This document shows positions 7,388 to 14,218 of a DNA stretch of 16,818 nt, piece after piece. The stretch covers positions 1-16,818 of the forward strand of contig JAUWKK010000017.1 of NCBI GenBank assembly GCA_030614245.1, written 5' to 3'. This DNA comes from Planctomycetota bacterium. GTDB taxonomy: Bacteria > Planctomycetota > PUPC01 > JABMSA01 > JAUWKK01. Under the pieces are notes generated by a model. That model saw nothing but the letters and a program-made list of their open reading frames with translations. It was not told the origin of the DNA and did no database searches. Position 1 is the first letter of the stretch, and each line of letters starts with the position of its first letter. Made by a program: the position numbers and the translations under genes.

Positions 7388-8329
7388 ATGCGCGGCCGTA
7401 TATTTGACATCCAGAGATTCTCCATACACGATGGCCCGGGCATCCGCACGTTGGTCTTCCTTAAAGGTTGCCCGCTGCGGTGCCTGTGGTGTCACAATCC
7501 CGAGGGGATCAACCCGGACCCGGAGCTCTCGTTTATCCCGGAAAAGTGCATTGGCTGCGGATATTGCTTTCGGGCGTGTCCTCGCCACGCGCACGAGATG
7601 ATTGACGGCAGCCACGTGCTCGACCGCAGCAAGTGCACCGTGTGTGGTGCTTGCACGGAAGAGTGTTACGCCGGAGCGCTTGAGCTGATCGGACGGGAGG
7701 TATCCGTCGAGGAAGTGATGCGGGAGGTCCTGTCCGACCGGCCGTTCTACGAGACATCCGGCGGCGGGATGACGCTCTCCGGCGGCGAGCCGCTTATGCA
7801 GATCGACTTCACCGAAGCGCTCCTCGCGGCCGCGAAAGACGTGCACGTCCACTGCTGCGTGGAAACCTGCGGCTACGCTGACTTCACATGTTTCGAGCGT
7901 ATCATCCGGTACGTCGACCTGTTTCTCTACGACGTGAAAGAAATCGACGACGATCGTCACATCGAGTTTACCGGCGTGCCCACCGGGAAGATAATCGAGA
8001 ACCTGCGACGACTGCACGATGCAGGGGCGAGCATTCGCGTGCGAGTTCCTGTGATACCTGGATACAACGACCGCGAGGATACTTTCCGAGGGATCGCTGA
8101 CCTCGTCAAGGGCCTGCCCAATCTGGAAGGGGTCGAACTGATGCCGTATCATCACCTCGGCAGCGACAAGCGCCGGCGGCTCGATATCGACGACGAGATG
8201 CCCAGCGACATCCAAACGCCGGACGATGCCACCATTGCGTCGTGGATTGACGCTTTCGAGCGCTGCGGCGTGACCGTGCTCAACACGCGGGCAGAGCATA
8301 GCGGAGCAGGGGCGCGTGGGCGAGAGTGA
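7388..8329 (+). CDS. Glycyl radical enzyme activating enzyme (radical SAM)
   Basis: 313 residues, starting 6 nt after the glycyl radical enzyme stop; a GGGAGGG run lies about 10 nt before the ATG. The N-terminus carries FSIHDGPGIRTLVFLKGCP and the radical SAM motif Cys28-x3-Cys32-x2-Cys35. A dicluster ferredoxin insert follows: CIGCGYCFRAC (54-64) and CTVCGACTEEC (83-93), each able to bind a [4Fe-4S] cluster. The family's YETSGGGMTLSGGEP block (about 121-135) binds S-adenosylmethionine, and RVPVIPGYND and LMPYHHLG continue the barrel. It generates the 5'-deoxyadenosyl radical that abstracts hydrogen from Gly688 of its partner. The two-cluster insert is typical of activases of CxE-type enzymes and absent from PflA. 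This supports the partner's classification. Confidence 0.95.
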   Translation: MRGRIFDIQRFSIHDGPGIRTLVFLKGCPLRCLWCHNPEGINPDPELSFIPEKCIGCGYCFRACPRHAHEMIDGSHVLDRSKCTVCGACTEECYAGALELIGREVSVEEVMREVLSDRPFYETSGGGMTLSGGEPLMQIDFTEALLAAAKDVHVHCCVETCGYADFTCFERIIRYVDLFLYDVKEIDDDRHIEFTGVPTGKIIENLRRLHDAGASIRVRVPVIPGYNDREDTFRGIADLVKGLPNLEGVELMPYHHLGSDKRRRLDIDDEMPSDIQTPDDATIASWIDAFERCGVTVLNTRAEHSGAGARGRE

Positions 8330-8930
8330 ATCCACGAAAGACGCGAAACCGCACGAGGGCGGCTGGGCAACGGCTGTCCCAAGTAGGGCTGCACCAGCGA
8401 TAGCCATTCCGCAGCAACGCTGACCCGCCTGCCGGCGGGCAGGGCGGGAGCAGGAGATTTGTGGTCTCAGGCCGCCGGAATCGTGTGCTCTGGAGTGCAA
8501 GAATTGCACTGATCTGGCTCGGAAAGCATGATCGTCTGTTCATTTACGTGGAAAGTTCTTTCCGCTTCAGTGTGTTACATCATAAGTATAGGTGACTCAA
8601 TGAGAACCGGGCCTGACGCACACCCGGAAACGTTGAAATGGAAGCATCCCGAGTGTTCCGATCGTAAAGTTCTTTCCGGGATGCCGGTGCGGTAAGGATA
8701 TAGATATTCAGTGGAATCCCCGACAGAATCGGCTTCTAAGGCGCCTACAAGGCCGGTATTCCGAATTGGCGCGGAATTACTGTCAATACTGGCATAGCAC
8801 CTGTAGCACTTATTAGCAAAAGTTGTATCTTGATGAGCGGCCTGAGAAGGTTAGGTGCGTCTGAATGTCTGAGTGAAGTACCAGGAGATTGTAACAATTA
8901 TTTTTTCAGCAAAACATATCAAGAATTTAC
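8330..8930. other. Gene-less spacer with several hairpins and a 13-bp direct repeat
   Basis: No reading frame here has a start, ribosome site and protein character; the longer minus-strand frames are shadows of the activase gene or overlap the promoter. Contents seen: a bulged GC-rich hairpin at 8424-8448; AGTGCAA/TTGCACT around GAA (8494-8510); the palindrome GGAAAGTTCTTTCC (8550-8563); the 13-mer AAAGTTCTTTCCG at 8552-8564 and again at 8666-8678; GCATCCCG/CGGGATGC (8644-8651 with 8677-8684) enclosing the second copy; and ATTCCG/CGGAAT (8758-8777). The stretch becomes distinctly AT-rich from about 8790. None of the hairpins has a T-run. It could hold regulatory sites or an unrecognised small RNA. 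Confidence 0.5.
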
Positions 8931-8958
8931 TTGACATATAGATGTGCTGTGTTATACT
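8931..8958 (+). promoter_or_regulatory. Near-consensus sigma70-type promoter upstream of the PEP-CTERM gene
   Basis: TTGACA (8931-8936) is a perfect -35 box and TATACT (8953-8958) a five-of-six -10 box, with a 16-nt spacer in AT-rich DNA. Transcription should start near 8965, about 260 nt before the PEP-CTERM start codon, giving an unusually long leader. Confidence 0.6.
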
Positions 8959-9003
8959 GCTTACACAGGCATAGTCTGTTTTCAGGCTGTACTGTTCGAG
9001 TAA

Positions 9004-9039
9004 CGCCCCGCAGCGAGTGCGCGTCGAGTTTCCGGGGCG
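9004..9039 (+). promoter_or_regulatory. Stem-loop in the long leader of the PEP-CTERM gene
   Basis: CGCCCCG (9004-9010) pairs with CGGGGCG (9033-9039) across a 22-nt loop, about 40 nt into the predicted transcript. The later leader (9090-9160) is T-rich and unstructured. No known riboswitch consensus was recognised, so a regulatory role is only suggested by leader length. Confidence 0.3.
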
Positions 9040-9226
9040 ACCAGAGCGTAGTGTCAGCATGAGGAGTATGCGCGCGATTACCATATACTAACGGTGAAGA
9101 TTTTAGTTGTAGATCGTCTGCGTATTTCGTTGTATTACGTGTGTGTTTGTTTCTCTTTGATGTCGGGTGCGCGTAACGGCACCACCGCGGCCGGCTTCTG
9201 AGGATATTGGTGCTGGAGGTCCTGCA

Positions 9227-10132
9227 ATGTATCGTTCAATTATTGTTGTTGCTTTGGTGTTGGCGATGGGCGCTTTCTCGGTTGCACAGGCCGGGACCTT
9301 TTCAACTGGGGCGGATCTTTCCGAGTTGACCGCGGCGGACATACTGACGGCTGGACCGTCTCTGCACGTTCCGGCAGCCAACTTGGGCCTGACCGACGGA
9401 GATAATCTGAATGCACTGAGCAGTGGCCTGGACACGGGCTCAGTCATCTACTTCTCTGTCGCTGATTCCTCCGATATTCGTGTCACGACCAATGCGAGCG
9501 GACTTTTCGTGCCCCCGTCCGGGTTGAATACGACTCTCTACTCGGCCAAGCAGCTGGGCTTGAGTCATCAGGACGATCTTGATGCCTTCAACTTCGACGA
9601 GTTCGACTTTGGAGGCTTTGGCGTCGGGGATGGCATTCCGGATCGCAACGTTTACTACGGACTCGCTGCGGGTTCATCGAGTCTGGACGTCGGCGCCGAT
9701 GAGCCCAACTACGACAGCAAATCGACAGCAGACGACGTCTTCATCAATGATCCCGGCACAGTCTACGCACATGGCGGCGCTATGGGCCTGGGGTTCGGCG
9801 ACGATCTCAACGGCCTCGTACTGTTGGACTTTCAGGATCCCGGCGAGTTGACCGTTGGAACCGATGAGGCTCTGTTCTCGCTTGCCGAGGGTTCGCCGAC
9901 GCTTTCCAAGGGGATAGATCTTTTTGGTAATGAAATATCGGCTGCCGATGTTTTCTATACCGATTTCGACGGCACCTTCAGCATCTTTGCTACGGCGAGT
10001 GAACTCGGGCTGGACGCAACGTTTGATGTCGATGCTCTGGAAGTTCAACCTTCGACCATTCCGGAGCCCGTTTCGATCTGCCTGCTGGGAGCAGGCCTCG
10101 TGGGCCTGGCCATCCGCCGCTATAAGAGATAA
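9227..10132 (+). CDS. PEP-CTERM sorting-domain surface protein with internal LGLxxxDDLxxL repeats
   Basis: 301 residues. The ATG at 9227 has a perfect GGAGGT site 6 nt upstream and opens on a Sec signal (residues 1-22, cut after AQA); an in-frame GTG 60 nt earlier is not needed. The C-terminus is a classical PEP-CTERM signal: STIPEPVS (PEP at 279-281), a hydrophobic helix (about 283-296) and the basic tail RRYKR, recognised by exosortase at the inner membrane and linked to exopolysaccharide-associated surface display. The body repeats a motif four times: LGLTDGDNLNAL (53-64), LGLSHQDDLDAF (110-121), MGLGFGDDLNGL (186-197) and LGLDATFDVDAL (260-271). Each follows strands such as ADVFINDPGTVY and precedes VYFSVA/LFSLAEGSPTL-like segments. 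The protein is acidic and Asp-rich, which may suit calcium binding. No exosortase gene is in the window. Function unknown. Confidence 0.9.
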   Translation: MYRSIIVVALVLAMGAFSVAQAGTFSTGADLSELTAADILTAGPSLHVPAANLGLTDGDNLNALSSGLDTGSVIYFSVADSSDIRVTTNASGLFVPPSGLNTTLYSAKQLGLSHQDDLDAFNFDEFDFGGFGVGDGIPDRNVYYGLAAGSSSLDVGADEPNYDSKSTADDVFINDPGTVYAHGGAMGLGFGDDLNGLVLLDFQDPGELTVGTDEALFSLAEGSPTLSKGIDLFGNEISAADVFYTDFDGTFSIFATASELGLDATFDVDALEVQPSTIPEPVSICLLGAGLVGLAIRRYKR

Positions 10133-10160
10133 TTCGATCCCGGCATAAGACTGATTTCCG

Positions 10161-10200
10161 CACGCCGCCGCCTGAATTAAGGTGCGCGGCGTGTTTCTTC
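10161..10200 (+). terminator. Intrinsic terminator after the PEP-CTERM gene
   Basis: CACGCCGC (10161-10168) pairs with GCGGCGTG (10186-10193), and the stem can extend inward through CGCC/GGTG with a wobble. It is followed directly by the T-rich TTTCTT. It lies 30 nt past the stop codon and just before the convergent DNA glycosylase gene; the same stem may also slow transcription from the minus strand, though no T-run follows it there. Confidence 0.72.
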
Positions 10201-10218
10201 AGCGGGTGGCTCAGGCCG

Positions 10219-10944
10219 TCACCGGGCGGGCTTCCTCGCCGTGCGTCGCGTGTCCCGGTGATACGCGCACAGCCTTCTCAGGTTGCAGTCGCAGCATTCC
10301 GGCCGCTGGGCTGCGCAGATGGCGCGGCCGTGGCGGAGCAGGTTGACGTGCAGCGAGAGGGCCTTGCCCGCGGGCACGAGCGGGGCCATCAGGTGGTGCG
10401 TCTTCTCGGCAGACGCTTCCGGCGGCACAACTCCCAGCCGCCGGCAGATGCGATGCACGTGCGTGTCAACCGGGAAGACATCTCTTCCACAGGCGAACAG
10501 CAGCGTCACCGCTGCGGTCTTGACCCCAATGCCCTCTTGCGAGCAGAGCAGATCGCAGGCCTCATCGGGGTCGAACTGGTGCAGAGCGTCGAGGCTCAAC
10601 TCGCCGAAGGTCTCTTTCACCCACCTGAGGATGTTCCGGATGCGTACGCTTTTCCGGTTGGCCAGCCCGCCTGCGCGGATGGCACGGGCAATATCGGCGG
10701 TTCGAGCAGCCATTACATCCTGCCAGGTCGGGAAAGTCTCCCTCAGCGATGCATAAGCCCGGTCGCGGTTCCGGGCGTTGGTGCTTTGCGAGAGGATGCT
10801 GCCGATCAAACTGTCGAGCGGCGAGCTCTTCGGCGTGCGGCGGGGGACTCCGAAGCGCTCCTCGAGGAGCTCGGTGATGCGAGCGACCTTCCTGCGAAGA
10901 GCGGACCGGCCGGGTGAAACGACGATAGTGAACCCCGTATGCAT
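10219..10944 (-). CDS. nth: Endonuclease III family DNA glycosylase/AP lyase (HhH-GPD, 4Fe-4S)
   Basis: 241 residues from the ATG at 10944; an upstream TTG at 10980 overlaps the likely -35 box. The protein has the expected order: the LIGSILSQSTNARNRDRA helix (about 46-63); the helix-hairpin-helix QEGIGVKTAAV with catalytic Lys142; the GPD-type Asp160 in FPVDTHVHRICRRLG; and a C-terminal [4Fe-4S] loop with Cys210-x6-Cys217-x2-Cys220-x5-Cys226, exactly the endonuclease III spacing. Family members remove oxidised pyrimidines in base excision repair and cleave the abasic site. It is transcribed convergently to the PEP-CTERM gene and stands alone. The substrate range could differ from E. coli Nth, because divergent HhH-GPD paralogues of this type exist, but all key residues are present. 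Confidence 0.9.
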   Translation of the reverse strand: MHTGFTIVVSPGRSALRRKVARITELLEERFGVPRRTPKSSPLDSLIGSILSQSTNARNRDRAYASLRETFPTWQDVMAARTADIARAIRAGGLANRKSVRIRNILRWVKETFGELSLDALHQFDPDEACDLLCSQEGIGVKTAAVTLLFACGRDVFPVDTHVHRICRRLGVVPPEASAEKTHHLMAPLVPAGKALSLHVNLLRHGRAICAAQRPECCDCNLRRLCAYHRDTRRTARKPAR

Positions 10945-10951
10945 TGACGGC

Positions 10952-10980
10952 AATCTACACCAGGGCCGGTGTTTTTGCAA
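10952..10980 (-). promoter_or_regulatory. Candidate promoter giving a leaderless glycosylase mRNA
   Basis: On the minus strand TTGCAA (10980-10975), a 17-nt spacer and TAGATT (10957-10952) put the transcript start at about 10945, directly at the ATG at 10944. No Shine-Dalgarno site precedes that ATG, which fits leaderless translation. The -10 box matches consensus at only four of six positions. Confidence 0.33.
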
Positions 10981-11097
10981 GCGAGTGACGCAGCATCCAT
11001 CCAGTTGAGCTGATGCAGCAGCCGCAGGCGCGTTTGGCCGTTCATGACTTCGTATGAGCCTCGCGACGGAGAAATCTTGTCATTTGCATAAATCCCT

Positions 11098-11127
11098 TTG
11101 AAAATGGTTCTGCGAAGCGCGTACAAT
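11098..11127 (+). promoter_or_regulatory. Candidate sigma70-type promoter for the LysM gene
   Basis: TTGAAA (11098-11103) and TACAAT (11122-11127) are separated by 18 nt, about 58 nt before the LysM-protein start codon. The predicted leader is short and ends in a GGAGG ribosome site. Confidence 0.42.
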
Positions 11128-11185
11128 TCAGGGGGAAGTTACGTTTCCGGCCGCGCCGATACGTCTTTATTGACTGGAGGCGACA

Positions 11186-11989
11186 ATGAACAGTCTCAGA
11201 GGTTTGTCTGCGGGAGTGCTCTTGGTCTGTCTGGGGCTGATGGGAACAGCCGCCGCTGCGGAACCAGCCGAACAGCCGCCTGACGAAGATGAGATCGTTG
11301 ATGTTATCGACTACACCATCCAGTCCGGCGACACTTTCTTCAAACTTGCCCAGAAGTTCTACAAAGATGCGGAGAAGAGCTATATCATCCAGAATGCAAA
11401 TGCCGGTCTCGATCCGAAGAAGCTCAAGCCCGGCGACAAGATACGGATCCCCGTAACAGCCGCAGGGAAGGCCTGGTGGGAAAATGAAGGCCAAAAGGCC
11501 GAGGATGCGTTCGAAGAACAGCTCTCCTCGTTGTTCAACCTGAGCCCCGAGGTAATGAGGCCTGCGAAACTCTCACTTGGGATGGGAATCTGGCTGTTCC
11601 GCGCTCTCAGTTTCATTGTCGCGGTCGGACTGTTGATGTGGTTCGCGTCGAAGATCGCTCGCATTCCCGGGGCATCCTTTCGGAAAGCCACACTATGCAC
11701 GGCCGCCGAGATGGCCTGCATGGTGGGGCTCGTCTTTGCTCTGCAGCGGTTCATCGATTTCATGTCCGGTTACGAGAAGATCGAGCCGATCCTGGATGCC
11801 AGTTCGCCATATGGTGTCATCGTGGTGCTTGTGCTTGCAGACCTCTTGATTCTCCGAGTAATCTATCGCATCGGCTGGCTGCGTTCGTTTGCGCTGTCGG
11901 TCTCGCGCCTGGCGGCGATGGTGGCGGTTGTCGCGGTGCTATTTGGCCTCGCCTCGGTGATCAACATCATCTGGCCAAGCGGAACCTGA
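11186..11989 (+). CDS. LysM-domain protein with signal peptide and four C-terminal membrane segments
   Basis: 267 residues; GGAGG lies 5 nt before the ATG. A Sec signal (about 1-25, cut near AAA-AEP) leads into an acidic linker and one LysM domain (about 42-89): DYTIQSGDTFFKLAQKFYKD...YIIQNANAGLD..KLKPGDKIRIP. Such a domain normally binds peptidoglycan or chitin-type GlcNAc polymers. A charged linker (92-125) follows, then four hydrophobic stretches at about 133-154, 169-192, 208-227 and 241-262. LysM proteins usually end in a soluble enzyme domain, so LysM plus a polytopic membrane module is unusual; I do not recognise the membrane part. It precedes the pseudopilin operon by 180 bp on the same strand, so it may anchor an envelope machine to the cell wall, but that is only inference from position. 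Confidence 0.85.
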   Translation: MNSLRGLSAGVLLVCLGLMGTAAAAEPAEQPPDEDEIVDVIDYTIQSGDTFFKLAQKFYKDAEKSYIIQNANAGLDPKKLKPGDKIRIPVTAAGKAWWENEGQKAEDAFEEQLSSLFNLSPEVMRPAKLSLGMGIWLFRALSFIVAVGLLMWFASKIARIPGASFRKATLCTAAEMACMVGLVFALQRFIDFMSGYEKIEPILDASSPYGVIVVLVLADLLILRVIYRIGWLRSFALSVSRLAAMVAVVAVLFGLASVINIIWPSGT

Positions 11990-12050
11990 GCGACCCGACG
12001 ACCCGTCACATCCTCATGCACAGCCTTACATCTAATTACCCCGCATCTAG

Positions 12051-12079
12051 TTGCAACCGGCACGCGGCGGGGCTATACT
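12051..12079 (+). promoter_or_regulatory. Strong sigma70-type promoter for the pseudopilin operon
   Basis: TTGCAA (12051-12056), a 17-nt spacer and TATACT (12074-12079) precede the first pseudopilin gene by about 90 nt. The leader carries a 7-bp hairpin, CGGCGGT (12108-12114) with ACCGCCG (12127-12133), between the expected start of transcription and the ribosome site. Confidence 0.52.
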
Positions 12080-12168
12080 TCCTACGGGGGACGTCCGAAA
12101 CTGTGTGCGGCGGTGTAACTTCGCGTACCGCCGGCAGTGGATCATTGGGGCATCAGGTGAGATACGAA

Positions 12169-12894
12169 ATGGCACGGACAACGCAGCGATCTCGTCGAGA
12201 GCGAGGACCGTCTCGCAGCGCAGGCTTCACCCTGGTCGAAATGCTCATCGTGATGGTCCTGATCGTGATAATGGCCGGGATGATAATGGCGGTATACCGT
12301 GGCCTGGTGGAGGGGCAGCGCAGGTCGAAGGCGATTGTCGATATCGAGCTCATCCGCAAAGGCCTGGAAGATTTCTACGCCGCCTGGGGCAAGTATCCGC
12401 CGACACATGCATCTGATTTCGACGGCATCGACGGCCCAAATCGCTCGCTCGTGCACTTTCTCTCGCGCGATTGCAGCAAACTTGACGAAGGAGCTGCGGA
12501 CCGCCTGCCGGCGAACGACCCACGATGCGGGCCGTTCATCGACAGTTACGTCCTCGCGGACAAGGAGCGATTCAGAATTCGCTCAGGCGGCCTGGTCTGG
12601 CACGATCCGTGGGGCAATCCATATATCTACTTCGAGCGAAGCGCGATCCGCGTATACGCGGGTAACGCACCGAAATACAGGATCATGGGCAATGCCGCCG
12701 AGAACCCGGACGGTACGCCCGTGCAGCCGAGGAAAGACGACGACCTGCTCTTCTACGGAGCCGACAGCTTCCAGGTCTGGTCGTGCGGCCCGGACATGCG
12801 CACGTCTTTCTATGGCCGCGACGGAGACGCGGGAGACGGCCCGATCTCGCGCTCGGCCAGTGACGATATCACAAGCTGGGACGGAGGCACATAG
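12169..12894 (+). CDS. GspG-like type II secretion/type IV pilus pseudopilin
   Basis: 241 residues from the ATG at 12169, with AGGTGA about 7 nt upstream; the frame is open earlier but only as a shadow over the LysM gene. A basic leader ends at the prepilin peptidase site SAG-FTLVEMLIVMVLIVIMAG, cut between Gly19 and Phe20, with the Glu at mature position 5 (Glu24) that is needed for assembly. The globular part contains LIRKGLEDFYAAWGKYPP and DPWGNPYIY, the usual GspG signatures, and a long acidic insert with DFDGIDGPN. At 241 residues it is larger than a standard GspG (about 140-150), as in many planctomycete homologues. It is the first gene of a coupled cluster: its TAG overlaps the start of the next gene by one base. 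It probably forms the major pseudopilus subunit or a specialised relative. Confidence 0.88.
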   Translation: MARTTQRSRRERGPSRSAGFTLVEMLIVMVLIVIMAGMIMAVYRGLVEGQRRSKAIVDIELIRKGLEDFYAAWGKYPPTHASDFDGIDGPNRSLVHFLSRDCSKLDEGAADRLPANDPRCGPFIDSYVLADKERFRIRSGGLVWHDPWGNPYIYFERSAIRVYAGNAPKYRIMGNAAENPDGTPVQPRKDDDLLFYGADSFQVWSCGPDMRTSFYGRDGDAGDGPISRSASDDITSWDGGT

Positions 12895-14021
12895 TGATGA
12901 TGCGCTCGCGCTCGGGTTTCACACTGCTGGAATTGCTCGTCTCAATCGCTATCGGATTTGCGATGCTGGGCATAGGAGTAGGTGTGTACCTGTCGATCCG
13001 GCGATCCGTAGCCGTGCGTGGCGAAGCGGCGAAGGTCGCGGCCGCGATCTCGAACGCCCATAACTCGGCACTCCTCAATCACGCGCCGGCTGTCGTCACT
13101 TTCTCGGCCGTCACAGAAACAGGCGCGACGGCCGGCATCACGAGCGATGACAGGCCGATTTCGTTCGACGTCACGTTCCACGCTATCGTCCGCCGCCCCG
13201 TCGCCGTCTGGCATTTCGAGCAGCTCAACGAAGAAGGCAACCAGTCCAGCTTCATCGGCAGCAGCGACTATCCCGCGTTACTCCTCAACGCAGCGGAGAT
13301 AACGCCGTTCGGGCGCATCGGCAACTCGGTGTACCTGCCGGAAGTGGCTCCTGGGAATCCCGCGCCGCATCTGCAAGTCGGTATCGAGCCGAACTACGTT
13401 CAGGCCGTCAATCTCCGCGACGGCATCTATATCGAGGCGTGGGTCAAGCCCGACTTTGCGATAGATACAGGCACCGGCAAGCTCACAATGCCGATAGTCA
13501 GCAAGTGGGACGCCTCCCGCTTCTCGGCATACAGCCTCTATCTCGAATACTCGCCCGATGTGCTGGACAACCCGCACGGGACGAAAGCCTTCTCCGTCGT
13601 CGGGAGCATCCATACGACCGAGAGGAGCGAGGACGGCGAGCCGAAGCGCGCGAAGAGCCACTGGCGTGTCAAATCCGGTGAGTGGACACACGTGGCGATG
13701 TCGTTTCGCGTCGTCCCGGGGAAACAAGGCAACCGGTGGCTGACGACCTTCGTCAACGGCGAGCTGGATGTTGACGAGAGCCGCTCGACCGAACGCTCGG
13801 CTCTCGATCCCATCGCCCTATCGAACGGCCCCGTGCGTATCGGCTGTTTCGATCCGGCAATGGATGAACGTTTCATCGGCTACATCGACGAGGTCGGCAT
13901 TCACGCGTTTGTGAGGAGCGACCGGCAGCGCATCGGGGAAACATCGGCTTTGCCGCCTACGGACTCATACCGTCAGCGGGAGAGAACGTCGGCGGGAGAG
14001 TCACAACCGGCTATCACGTAG
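12894..14021 (+). CDS. Minor pseudopilin carrying a LamG/concanavalin-like domain (frame broken near its end)
   Basis: 375 residues as read. GTG at 12894 (6 nt after GGAGG) or the ATGs at 12897/12900 may start it. The prepilin site is SRSG-FTLLELLVSIAIGFAM (cut after Gly8, Glu13 at mature +5), a GspH-like N-terminus. Residues about 104-345 form a Laminin-G-3/concanavalin-like jelly roll: AVWHFEQLNE, NLRDGIYIEAWVKPDF, PIVSKWD, GEWTHVAMSFRV, TTFVNGELD, GPVRIGCFD and GYIDEVGIHAF are the strand landmarks. Near 13937 the coding signal jumps to the -1 frame; the last ~27 residues of this reading are out-of-frame sequence, and the real C-terminus continues to 14218 (see the next entry). Embedding a carbohydrate- or protein-binding LamG-like domain in a pseudopilin suggests a pilus tip or substrate-contact subunit. 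Binding partner unknown. Confidence 0.82.
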   Translation: MMMRSRSGFTLLELLVSIAIGFAMLGIGVGVYLSIRRSVAVRGEAAKVAAAISNAHNSALLNHAPAVVTFSAVTETGATAGITSDDRPISFDVTFHAIVRRPVAVWHFEQLNEEGNQSSFIGSSDYPALLLNAAEITPFGRIGNSVYLPEVAPGNPAPHLQVGIEPNYVQAVNLRDGIYIEAWVKPDFAIDTGTGKLTMPIVSKWDASRFSAYSLYLEYSPDVLDNPHGTKAFSVVGSIHTTERSEDGEPKRAKSHWRVKSGEWTHVAMSFRVVPGKQGNRWLTTFVNGELDVDESRSTERSALDPIALSNGPVRIGCFDPAMDERFIGYIDEVGIHAFVRSDRQRIGETSALPPTDSYRQRERTSAGESQPAIT

Positions 14022-14218
14022 AATTCGACTCGACCGGCCGCCTCGCCGGCGGCAACGCGAGGATACAGCTCTATGCCGAGGCATCCGGCATCAAGCGAAA
14101 GGTGTACGAACTCGGCATCACCGCGCTCGGCGGCATCGAACCCAGAGAGTGGGAAGAACGATATTATGATCCAGAGCACTATCCAGATGGCGGCTGGAAG
14201 CGGATAGGAAGCGATTGA
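13937..14218 (+). pseudogene. Severed C-terminal part of the LamG pseudopilin after a -1 frame change
   Basis: In the -1 frame from GGA at 13937 the sequence reads GNIGFAAYGLIPSAGENVGG...HVEFDSTGRLAGGNARIQLYAEASG...KVYELGITALGGIEPREWE and ends at TGA 14216-14218. That stop overlaps the next gene's ATG as TGATG, just as expected for the true end of an operon gene. The shift lies around the GGGGAAA run at 13935-13941, where adding one G would restore one protein of about 441 residues. No canonical slippery heptamer is in register, so programmed frameshifting is less likely than a mutation or a homopolymer sequencing error. Confidence 0.7.

Noticed and set aside
8424..8448. GC-rich hairpin after the activase gene considered as a terminator
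   Set aside because: The stem is good, but it has a bulge and no T-run follows; it is more like a dispersed palindrome.
7244..8509. 421-codon open frame on the minus strand
   Set aside because: It is antisense to the activase gene and the end of the glycyl radical enzyme, both of which have unmistakable catalytic motifs on the plus strand.
8851..9084. 77-codon minus-strand frame in the spacer
   Set aside because: It covers the strong plus-strand promoter, has no ribosome site, and its composition matches AT-rich non-coding DNA.
11638..12168. Long N-terminal extension of the GspG-like pseudopilin
   Set aside because: It overlaps the LysM gene in another frame and contains the operon promoter; the pseudopilin leader begins properly at 12169.
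13935..13941. Programmed -1 frameshifting in the LamG pseudopilin
   Set aside because: No X-XXY-YYZ slippery heptamer lies in the reading register and no clear downstream pseudoknot was seen; mutation or sequencing error is simpler.
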